From an uncultured Haliea sp. (GTDB lineage: Bacteria > Pseudomonadota > Gammaproteobacteria > Pseudomonadales > Halieaceae), in contig CAJXTK010000007.1 of NCBI GenBank assembly GCA_913061115.1, positions 1-40,736 on the forward strand: 40,736 nt of DNA, written 5' to 3'. The position numbers were made by a program, and so were the translations under genes. Below, in pieces: positions 34,512 to 40,736 of this stretch; the stretch's first letter is position 1, and each line of letters begins with the position of its first letter. The notes under the pieces are model-generated. The model was given only the letters and a program-made list of their open reading frames with translations, was not told the origin of the DNA and ran no database searches.

Positions 34512-35999
34512 TCATGTATAAAGTGTCTTTATTGTCTCAACCTGGCGCAGGTATTGCCCATACAATCGTCTATAGCCCTGCACCGAATGCTCATTTGGCA
34601 TGCAGGCTCGTATCGGATCAAGGGTCAAGTGCTCATCGAGCAAGACCTGTAATGGTACCTCTTCTCCCTGCAGGTGCTGAAACATCCATAGCGCCTGTAA
34701 CGCTGCGCCCAACGCTGCGCCTTCGTCCGAGACCTGAACGGAGACGGGCAAATTAAAAACATCAGAAACCATCTGGCGCCACACATGACTGCCCGCCCCT
34801 CCGCCGGTCAGACGCATCGTATCGATGTGACACCCCAGCTGGCGAAGCGTATCTAGACCTGTCCTCAAACTATAAACAGCCGACTCCATAGCAGAGCGTA
34901 ACATGTTATCCGGGCAGTAATTAGTCTCGTCGAGACCGAGAACACAGCCTTTAGCATTGGGCAAATTTGGTGTGCGCTCACCATTAAAAAATGGCACCGT
35001 CATAACGCCGTTTGATCCCGCCGAGGTGGCCGCAACCCGCTGCTCCAACTCGCTCACACTCATTGTGAAAAGTCTCCGAGTCAGCTCCGTGGACACCGTA
35101 CAATTCATAGTACATAACAGCGGAAGCCAGTCGCCTGTTGAGGAGCAAAATGCCGCCACGGCACCTTGCGGGTCGATAATGGGCTTATCTGCGCTGGCAA
35201 ACACTGTTCCAGATGTCCCCAAACTCACGGTCATGCGCCCAGGACTAACATTACCCGTACCGATAGCCGACATCATATTATCGCCGCCGCCGCTAGCAAC
35301 GGGAATCCCAACTGGCAGTCCCAGCGCAGAGGCCGCCTTTGCATGCAAATGCCCCATGCTCGCGTCGGCTGACACCAGAGACGGCAGGGCAGTGCTTAAG
35401 TCTCTGTCGGGGTCCACCGCCGCAAGCATGCCTTCATGCCATCTGCGCTGACGAATGTCGAGCATGGCTGTACCAGAGGCATCACCATACTCCATGGCGC
35501 GCTCCCCCGTCAGATAGAAATTAATATAATCATGTGGCAGCAAAATGGTGGTAAGTTTTGCGTATGCATCAGGCAGATTATTCTTCAACCAAAGAATTTT
35601 TGGTGCGGTATACCCAGGAAGAATCGCGTTACCCACTTCGCTAATGCAACGCTCCTGGCCACCAAAACGATCCGTTATCTGTGCGCACTCTGCGACCGTG
35701 CTTGTGTCGCACCACAACTTCACTGGAGCCAAAACCTCGCCATCGCTCGCTAACGGTACAAATCCATGCTGTTGCCCGGAGACACCAATCGCTTGAATGC
35801 TAGCCTTATCAGCCCGTGTAAAATTAGCGAGGCATTGGCCCAGTGCGGTAAGCCACCATGCCGCGAGTTGTGCTCTGGTACCGTCAGGTGCAGTGATCAA
35901 TTGCAGCGGTGCACTGCGGACATCTATCACCCGACGCCGATCGGCATCGTATAGAAGCGCTTTGACACTTTGAGTTCCGACGTCGATACCCAGCAACAT
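34512..35999 (-). CDS. xylB: Xylulokinase
   Basis: XylB phosphorylates D-xylulose to xylulose 5-phosphate, which enters the pentose phosphate pathway. The 495-residue FGGY kinase shows LLGIDVGTQSVKALLYD (ATP phosphate 1 loop), QHGFVPLASDGEVLAPVKLWCDTST, HDYINFYLTGERAMEYGDASGTAMLDIR, SLGTSGTVFASAD (phosphate 2) and LTGGGAGSHVWRQMVSDV (adenosine motif). It is the first gene of the sugar locus. The 119 bases upstream, up to the DHH gene, are the likely site of the locus promoter and contain the inverted repeat at 36031-36056. Confidence 0.97.
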   Translation of the reverse strand: MLLGIDVGTQSVKALLYDADRRRVIDVRSAPLQLITAPDGTRAQLAAWWLTALGQCLANFTRADKASIQAIGVSGQQHGFVPLASDGEVLAPVKLWCDTSTVAECAQITDRFGGQERCISEVGNAILPGYTAPKILWLKNNLPDAYAKLTTILLPHDYINFYLTGERAMEYGDASGTAMLDIRQRRWHEGMLAAVDPDRDLSTALPSLVSADASMGHLHAKAASALGLPVGIPVASGGGDNMMSAIGTGNVSPGRMTVSLGTSGTVFASADKPIIDPQGAVAAFCSSTGDWLPLLCTMNCTVSTELTRRLFTMSVSELEQRVAATSAGSNGVMTVPFFNGERTPNLPNAKGCVLGLDETNYCPDNMLRSAMESAVYSLRTGLDTLRQLGCHIDTMRLTGGGAGSHVWRQMVSDVFNLPVSVQVSDEGAALGAALQALWMFQHLQGEEVPLQVLLDEHLTLDPIRACMPNEHSVQGYRRLYGQYLRQVETIKTLYT

Positions 36000-36030
36000 A
36001 TCAGCGGCTTGCCTTTAAAGGAGTCATATT

Positions 36031-36056
36031 GAGACTCATTAGCATATCAGAGTCTC
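36031..36056. promoter_or_regulatory. Inverted repeat upstream of xylB, possible operator
   Basis: GAGACTC and GAGTCTC are perfect seven-base arms with a 12-base spacer, 31 bases upstream of the xylB start. A GAGTC at 36021-36025 could pair with the same left arm instead, giving two mutually exclusive hairpins on the transcript. No regulator gene for the sugar locus is in the window. Confidence 0.4.
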
Positions 36057-36118
36057 GCCCTTTGTTGCGATAGCTGCCCGTGAACGCTGCACTGGTTAAG
36101 GGTCCCGCCAAATTTGAG

Positions 36119-37075
36119 TTAAGCAGAATAGGCTTGTTCAAAAGCATCAATAAAACGCTGCAAAGTAGCTGCAGGAAGATCGTTGATCCCTGCTGCTCCT
36201 GCCCTGCCACCGCCCGTCGGAAACTGCATGCAAAGCTCCGCCGCACCGCTTTTTTTGATCATCGGTGCGCGCACGCTAATAAGGTAATTCCCGTTGTCTT
36301 TGAGCGTAAGGACAGCGTGAGCACGCTCTGGGTTCTCGGTCGCAAGATCGTTGCTATAGACACCGCTTACACGACGCGCCCAGGTCTCATCGGGCAAAAG
36401 AAACACTGCGGATGTCGCATTACTATTCAGCGGCTGAAGCGCTTCCGCCTTCGCCATATCTTCACCATAGCCGGTGCTGAGTTTTTCAAAATCAGCCGAA
36501 TTATGCACGAAATCCAGAGGCCCGTCTGCCGCATATAGCTTCAAATATAAATCCTTGGGATCGAAGTGCAAATCAGCGATGGCCGGCCCATAGCCGTTAT
36601 AATTGATATACGTTCCAAGCGCGTCCAGAGACACGAGATCTTGCTCCGAAATATCTAAACTACTGGCCAAAGTGCGTGCTGTGTCTTTTAGGTTATCCCC
36701 AAACGCTCCCGTCACGGCCCAGTCGAGATGACGGCCGTTAAGATATCCATTTACCAACGCAGCTGTACAAACATCTGGCGCCTCATTGATTATGGCTGTC
36801 AGGTTTTCGTGCTCGGGAATATCACCGGAAAAATGGTGATCCACGTAAAATACTGAGGCGCCCCCAAAAAGGGCCTTCTCCAGAGCGTCCTTGTTTTTAT
36901 CCATCGACACATCGAGTACTGTGATTTTGTCGCCTGATACGGCATTCACCTTACTCATCAGGTTGATATCGCGTTTCACACCCGTGATGAGGGCTGCATC
37001 CCGAGGCTCAGCCTTGCGCAGCTGAAGAAGAGCACAGATGCCATCAGCATCGCCGTTAAAAAGATCGTAATTCAT
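36119..37075 (-). CDS. DHH-family phosphoesterase, possible PAP phosphatase/nanoRNase
   Basis: The 318-residue protein has DHH-superfamily motifs: NGDADG (Asp9, Asp11), LDVSM with Asp55, and VDHH (Asp79, His80, His81), the Mn-binding set. The C-terminal substrate-binding motif reads GGGRAGAAG (from 288), where DHHA1 proteins normally have GGGH; Arg291 replaces His. NrnA of this superfamily hydrolyses both 3'-phosphoadenosine 5'-phosphate and short RNAs. The gene lies 54 bases after sat in the cysC-sat-DHH order, so removal of PAP left by PAPS-using enzymes is a reasonable inference, but it is not shown by sequence alone. Confidence 0.8.
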   Translation of the reverse strand: MNYDLFNGDADGICALLQLRKAEPRDAALITGVKRDINLMSKVNAVSGDKITVLDVSMDKNKDALEKALFGGASVFYVDHHFSGDIPEHENLTAIINEAPDVCTAALVNGYLNGRHLDWAVTGAFGDNLKDTARTLASSLDISEQDLVSLDALGTYINYNGYGPAIADLHFDPKDLYLKLYAADGPLDFVHNSADFEKLSTGYGEDMAKAEALQPLNSNATSAVFLLPDETWARRVSGVYSNDLATENPERAHAVLTLKDNGNYLISVRAPMIKKSGAAELCMQFPTGGGRAGAAGINDLPAATLQRFIDAFEQAYSA

Positions 37076-37129
37076 ATCATCACCAATTGAGCAGGCGGCA
37101 GAACATCGCCGCCCGCCGGCTGACCGGTT

Positions 37130-38317
37130 CTATTTATCCAGAGACTGGTAGTAGTCCGAGAGAATTTTCGCCACTTCTGGTCGAGAAAACTCAGGCGGTG
37201 GCGCTATGCCTTTACCGAGCATTTCACGCACAGCGGTGCCTGACAACAACACGAAGTCATCCTTGGTGTGATCTGGAACATCCCGCATCATCACGACCTT
37301 ATCGAGCTTTTTACTATAGGCAGTATGATCAGCACTAAAGATTTCCAGTTCCAACGCGCCCGCGGGCACTTCCTCTTCAAATATCGCCTGGGCATCAAAG
37401 CCACCGTAATAGTCGCCTACCCCCGCGTGATCGCGGCCTACAATCAGGTGCGTGCAGCCACAGTTTTGGCGGAAGACCGCGTGCAATACTGCCTCACGCG
37501 GGCCAGCGTAGAGCATATCGAAACCGTAACCCGTCACCATTACGGTGTTCGGCGGGAAATACACTTCTACCATCTTTCGAATGGAAGCATCACGGACGTC
37601 AGCGGGGATATCGCCCGGCTTGAGCTGGCCAAGTAGCATATGGATCAATACACCATCAGCGTCCAACTGTTCCATCGCCATTCGGCACAGCTCTTCGTGT
37701 GCGCGGTGCATAGGGTTACGGGTCTGGAAGGCAACAACTCGCTCCCAGCCATGCGCGGTGATTTCATTGCGAATCTCCACGGCAGTGCGGAAAGTGTCAG
37801 GGAAGTCTGTCTTAAAGTAAGAGAAATTGAGCACTTGGATAGGCCCAGACAACAGGGTCTGGCCCAGGCTATTAAAAGTTGCTACGCCTGGGTGTTTCTT
37901 GTCCTCGGTGCGAAAAATTTTCTCCGACATGAAGGCCATCTGCTCATCACTAACAGACTCCACTGCCGTGACGTCCATCACTGCGAGGACCGGATTACCT
38001 TCGACGTTAGGGTCACGCAGGGCGATACGGCTGCCCGCGTTCACGCCTGTTTCTGTGGTCAAGTTAACGATTGGCACGGGGAAAAATAGCCCGTCTACTG
38101 TAGACATTTTTTCTGCTACGCTGAGCGAGTCGGCAAGATCCATATAGCCTGTCAGCGGGTTGAAGTAGCCGCCTGCAAGCATAACGGCATTGGCCGCCGC
38201 GGCAGAGTTAAGCAAAATGGAAGGTAGTGTCTCGGCTTCCGCTTGCAGTGCGTTGCGCTCATCGGTATCAGATACAAAAAGCGGGTTGAGCTCATCAGAG
38301 CCGTGTGGTTTGATCAT
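37130..38317 (-). CDS. sat: Sulfate adenylyltransferase (ATP sulfurylase, single-chain Sat)
   Basis: Sat forms adenosine 5'-phosphosulfate (APS) from ATP and sulfate. The 395-residue protein has the single-chain Sat motifs: PLTGYMD, Q-T-R-N-P-M-H-R-A-H (Gln198 to His207, the ATP/sulfate site), LLGQLKPGDIPADVR, LYAGPREAVLHAVFRQNCG and GRDHAGVGDYYG. The ATG at 38317 is chosen because AGGAG lies just upstream and MIKPHGSDELNPLFV is the usual N-terminus; the frame is open to 38479 but that part overlaps cysC. This is not the CysDN type common in enterobacteria. It lies 13 bases after cysC. Confidence 0.97.
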   Translation of the reverse strand: MIKPHGSDELNPLFVSDTDERNALQAEAETLPSILLNSAAAANAVMLAGGYFNPLTGYMDLADSLSVAEKMSTVDGLFFPVPIVNLTTETGVNAGSRIALRDPNVEGNPVLAVMDVTAVESVSDEQMAFMSEKIFRTEDKKHPGVATFNSLGQTLLSGPIQVLNFSYFKTDFPDTFRTAVEIRNEITAHGWERVVAFQTRNPMHRAHEELCRMAMEQLDADGVLIHMLLGQLKPGDIPADVRDASIRKMVEVYFPPNTVMVTGYGFDMLYAGPREAVLHAVFRQNCGCTHLIVGRDHAGVGDYYGGFDAQAIFEEEVPAGALELEIFSADHTAYSKKLDKVVMMRDVPDHTKDDFVLLSGTAVREMLGKGIAPPPEFSRPEVAKILSDYYQSLDK

Positions 38318-38330
38318 AATTTTCTCCTGA

Positions 38331-38948
38331 TTATTGACTAATGATGCCGCGCTCACGCAGGACTCTAAGTATTTCCTGTACTTCTTCCTCGAGACTTTGC
38401 TGGTCAGAGTGCAGGTGAATTTCAGGCCTGAAGGGCTCTTCGTAAGGGTCATCGATTCCGGTAAAGTTCTTAATTTCACCCGCTCGAGCTTTTTTATAAA
38501 GGCCCTTCGGATCGCGACTTTCTGCCGCCTCTAGAGAACAATCAACGTAGATTTCGATGAAGTCCATTCCTGCATCTTCGTGCAGGGCGCGTACCTGGTC
38601 ACGATCTGCCTTGTATGGACTGATAAAACTGCTTAGGGCGAGCACACCGCTATCAACGAACAGCTTGGCCACCTCTCCTATCCGACGGATATTTTCCGTG
38701 CGATCTTCCGCAGAAAATCCTAGGTTTTTGTTGATGCCCATGCGTACGTTGTCGCCGTCTAGTCGATAGGACAATACGCCCATCTCGGTCAACGTGCCCT
38801 CAAGTTCAACCGCTACAGTGCTTTTGCCACTGCCGGAAAGCCCTGTGAACCATAACGTTGCCCCCTTATGGCCAAGAAGCTTGCCCCGGTGCTCCCGTGT
38901 GATATCGCCCTCGTGCCAATGAACATTCGTCGCTTTTTGTTCCGCCAT
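38331..38948 (-). CDS. cysC: Adenylyl-sulfate (APS) kinase
   Basis: CysC phosphorylates APS to PAPS. The 205-residue protein has Walker A GLSGSGKST (residues 36-44), LDGDNVRMGINKNLGFSAEDRTENIRRIGEVAKLF, and the lid region DPKGLYKKARAGEIKNFTGIDDPYE. It is the first gene of cysC-sat-DHH and is divergent from a LysR regulator gene (175 bases between starts). PAPS can feed sulfate reduction to sulfide or a sulfotransferase such as that at 23536. Confidence 0.97.
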   Translation of the reverse strand: MAEQKATNVHWHEGDITREHRGKLLGHKGATLWFTGLSGSGKSTVAVELEGTLTEMGVLSYRLDGDNVRMGINKNLGFSAEDRTENIRRIGEVAKLFVDSGVLALSSFISPYKADRDQVRALHEDAGMDFIEIYVDCSLEAAESRDPKGLYKKARAGEIKNFTGIDDPYEEPFRPEIHLHSDQQSLEEEVQEILRVLRERGIISQ

Positions 38949-39123
38949 CTTAAAGGTCTCCGTGAGCCGCTTGGTTTAGGCTGCTTAATACAGATCAGCC
39001 AGGAAATTGAGGGAGAAGATAGTACGGGCATATGATCTCCATGTAAAACAGGATATTATGGATATAACTATCGGTTTTACCTGTGCCTAATGCGAACCTC
39101 CCATCGACTTTTTAAGGTGCGCC

Positions 39124-40008
39124 ATGAAATTTACCATCAGACAGCTTCAGATATTCCTTGCAGTAGCAAAGCATCAAAATATTTCAAAAGCGGCCCAGAG
39201 TCTACATATGTCCCAATCCGCGGCCAGTGAGGCTCTGCTAAACCTCGAACATATGTATGAAGTCAGCCTATTCGATCGGGTCAGCAATAAGCTGGCCCTC
39301 AATGCAATCGGGCACACCTTGCGCAAGGAAGCAGACAATCTGATCGCTCACTGCCAAAGCTTTGAAGAACAATTACTGGATCACACCGATGTGGGACATA
39401 TTAAAGTAGGCGCTAGCTTTACCATCGGCAATCACCTCGCCACTCGCTATCTAGCAGGCTATTTAGCCAATTATCCTGAGGCGGATGTGCAACTGGACAT
39501 CGCCAACACGCCGGACGTTGTCGCCAGGGTGCTCAATTTCGATGTTGATGTCGGCATGATTGAAGGTGAGGTGCACCACCGAGAACTCGAATTGATTCCC
39601 TGGCGAGAAGATGAACTCATTGTATTTTGCGCTGCAGATCACCCCTTGGCGCGAAAGAAAACGCTGACCAACAGAGACATTAAGGAAGCGCTCTGGATAC
39701 TGAGGGAACCTGACTCGGGAGCACGACATACGTTTGACCGAGCGCTCGCCGGCCTTATCCCGGACATCAATATCTATCTGGAGCTAAGGCACAACGAAGC
39801 CATCAAGAATGCGGTCGAATCAGGACTGGGAATTGGGTGTCTCTCGCAGATCGTCCTCAAAAAGAACTTTGCCAATGGCGACCTAGTCCCGCTTACTCTG
39901 CCTCGTCGCAACATGCGTCGCACGTTTTACTTCGCTTTGGCCAAAAAACGCTTCCGCCTGGAGTCGGTTAAATCATGGATGGAAACCTGTCGCTCCATGG
40001 ATCAGTAA
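39124..40008 (+). CDS. LysR-type regulator, YeiE-like
   Basis: The 294-residue protein has the LysR winged helix-turn-helix at residues about 3-60 (IRQLQIFLAVAKHQNISKAAQSLHMSQSAASEALLNLE) and an effector domain resembling YeiE: GASFTIGNHLATRYL, VVARVLNFDVDVGMIEGEVHHRELELIPWREDELIVFC, LWILREPDSGARHTFDRAL and NEAIKNAVESGLGIGCLSQ. YeiE senses sulfite in Salmonella, so control of the divergent cysC-sat genes fits. The 175-base shared upstream region is AT rich around 39040-39080; no unambiguous LysR box was picked. It ends 15 bases before the convergent sohB stop. Confidence 0.88.
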   Translation: MKFTIRQLQIFLAVAKHQNISKAAQSLHMSQSAASEALLNLEHMYEVSLFDRVSNKLALNAIGHTLRKEADNLIAHCQSFEEQLLDHTDVGHIKVGASFTIGNHLATRYLAGYLANYPEADVQLDIANTPDVVARVLNFDVDVGMIEGEVHHRELELIPWREDELIVFCAADHPLARKKTLTNRDIKEALWILREPDSGARHTFDRALAGLIPDINIYLELRHNEAIKNAVESGLGIGCLSQIVLKKNFANGDLVPLTLPRRNMRRTFYFALAKKRFRLESVKSWMETCRSMDQ

Positions 40009-40023
40009 ACAGACCGGCAGTGG

Positions 40024-40686
40024 CTAATAGTTATTGCCGCCCTTGCCGCGCTGCCAGATCTTCAGAAAACTTTTTTCCAACGCACTTTCGGCGGCCAAGC
40101 CTAGCTTCTCCTGCCAGTTCTTTTTCTGGGAAAAAGTCACTTCAAATACGTCCCAGTCTGCGAGCCTGCCCTGCACAAAAGCATCGCTGGTCTGTAACTC
40201 ATCAATTAAACCCTCTTCCAGCGCATTTTGGCCATACCATATCTCTCCAGTTGCCACTTTACCGATATCCAATGCAGGCCGATTGGCGCTGACAAAATTC
40301 TTGAAAAGAACGTGAGTTTCTTCCAGCTCTTCCACGAACTTCTCGCGCCCCTTATCAGTATTTTCGCCAAACATGGTAACGGTACGTTTGTGTTCCCCAG
40401 CAGTGAATAGCTCGAAGTCAACATCATTTTTTTTCAACAAACGGTGGAAATTAGGCAGTTGAGCAACAACACCAATCGAGCCGAGCACAGCAAAAGGTGC
40501 GGCAATAATCCGGTCGGCAACGCAGGCCATCATATATCCACCACTTGCAGCCACTTTGTCCACCGCAATCACTAGAGGGACACCAGCATTTTTAATGCGC
40601 TGCAGCTGACTTGAGGCAAGGCCGTAGCTGTGAACCATCCCGCCGGGGCTCTCTACCTTAACCAGCACCTCGTCACCTTTCTCAAT
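40024..40686 (-). CDS. sohB: Probable protease SohB, N-terminal part missing at the contig end
   Basis: SohB is an inner-membrane serine protease of the SppA/S49 family. The 220 residues present include the catalytic core: VESPGGMVHSYGLA, the nucleophile Ser in KVAASGGYMMACVADRI, FAVLGSIGVVAQLPN, and the general-base Lys in GEHKRTVTMFGENT, then EIWYGQNALEEGLIDEL. E. coli SohB has about 349 residues, so the membrane segment and N-terminal part (about 130 residues) lie beyond the contig. The frame appears to run on to an ATG at 40728, but those 14 residues (MPSLVGSEMCIRDR) come from sequencing adapter; real coding sequence ends at 40686. Confidence 0.93.
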   Translation of the reverse strand: MEKGDEVLVKVESPGGMVHSYGLASSQLQRIKNAGVPLVIAVDKVAASGGYMMACVADRIIAAPFAVLGSIGVVAQLPNFHRLLKKNDVDFELFTAGEHKRTVTMFGENTDKGREKFVEELEETHVLFKNFVSANRPALDIGKVATGEIWYGQNALEEGLIDELQTSDAFVQGRLADWDVFEVTFSQKKNWQEKLGLAAESALEKSFLKIWQRGKGGNNY

Positions 40687-40687
40687 C

Positions 40688-40736
40688 CTGTCTCTTATAC
40701 ACATCTCCGAGCCCACGAGACTAGGCATGATCTCGT
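40688..40736. other. Illumina Nextera adapter sequence (not genomic)
   Basis: Bases 40688-40706 are CTGTCTCTTATACACATCT, the Tn5 mosaic end used in Nextera libraries. They are followed by CCGAGCCCACGAGAC (40707-40721), an eight-base index TAGGCATG (40722-40729, the sequence of a standard i7 index) and ATCTCGT (40730-40736), the start of the P7 flow-cell sequence. The order and lengths match a read-through Nextera adapter exactly, so these 49 bases are an assembly artefact. Confidence 0.98.

Noticed and set aside
23536-35999. Sulfated-sugar (sulfatase) utilisation locus
   Set aside because: No sulfatase with a CxPxR or CxAxR motif is present; only a sulfotransferase, which adds rather than removes sulfate.
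36080-36538. 152-codon plus-strand frame
   Set aside because: Antisense to the DHH gene, whose metal motifs are intact.
40687-40728. N-terminus MPSLVGSEMCIRDR of SohB
   Set aside because: It is translated from Nextera adapter sequence.
1-40736. tRNA, rRNA, CRISPR arrays, intact insertion sequences or prophage genes
   Set aside because: None recognised by eye on either strand; a covariance-model and repeat-finder search would be needed to exclude small or degenerate examples.

Overview
The window is the end of a draft contig from a gammaproteobacterium, probably a marine or aquatic member of the Cellvibrionales/Pseudomonas side of the class. The basis is the housekeeping order ftsK-lolA-rarA-crcB-serS-cysG, which is typical of that group, together with protein similarities recalled without a database search. 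The left edge cuts ftsK. The right edge cuts sohB and then runs into 49 bases of Illumina Nextera adapter (40688-40736), which are not genomic.

Layout. (1) 1-7311, plus strand: ftsK (partial), lolA, rarA, crcB/fluC, serS and cysG, tightly packed. The minus-strand periplasmic protease gene prc (7308-9461) meets cysG tail to tail with a 4-base overlap. (2) About 9.8-25.8 kb: an accessory catabolic region. It holds a five-gene plus-strand operon (GST-like, luciferase-like monooxygenase, nitronate monooxygenase-like, TetR regulator, tandem DsbA/HCCA-isomerase-like protein), a phytanoyl-CoA-dioxygenase-like gene divergent from an alpha/beta hydrolase plus two acyl-CoA dehydrogenases, an SDR divergent from a second NMO-like gene, a second luciferase-like gene, a gene-poor stretch of 953 bases, and a translationally coupled DUF1214-like/sulfotransferase pair. 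The gene types suggest CoA-dependent breakdown of a hydrophobic or cyclic compound. The substrate cannot be read from the sequence. (3) 26.0-36.0 kb, minus strand: a nine-gene sugar locus with xylB, xylA, a Gfo/Idh/MocA oxidoreductase, a sugar-isomerase TIM barrel, an MFS transporter, a ketose-3-epimerase-like TIM barrel, a small two-helix membrane protein, a Tat-exported gluconate-2-dehydrogenase-subunit-3-like protein and a GMC flavoprotein with a four-cysteine motif. It combines extracytoplasmic sugar or glycoside oxidation with uptake, isomerisation/reduction and entry into the pentose phosphate pathway as xylulose 5-phosphate. (4) 36.1-39.0 kb, minus strand: cysC-sat (PAPS synthesis) followed by a DHH phosphoesterase that may recycle PAP, divergent from a YeiE-like LysR regulator. 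(5) The 3' part of sohB at the contig end.

The most interesting points are: the compact sugar-oxidation/epimerase/xylose locus; PAPS synthesis, a possible PAP phosphatase and a sulfotransferase all lying on the same strand over 15 kb; catalytic-residue departures in one NMO paralogue and in both acyl-CoA dehydrogenases; the two-domain DsbA-like protein without CxxC; and a near-perfect 29-base palindrome in the PhyH/hydrolase divergent promoter region. No tRNA, rRNA, CRISPR array or intact insertion sequence was seen.
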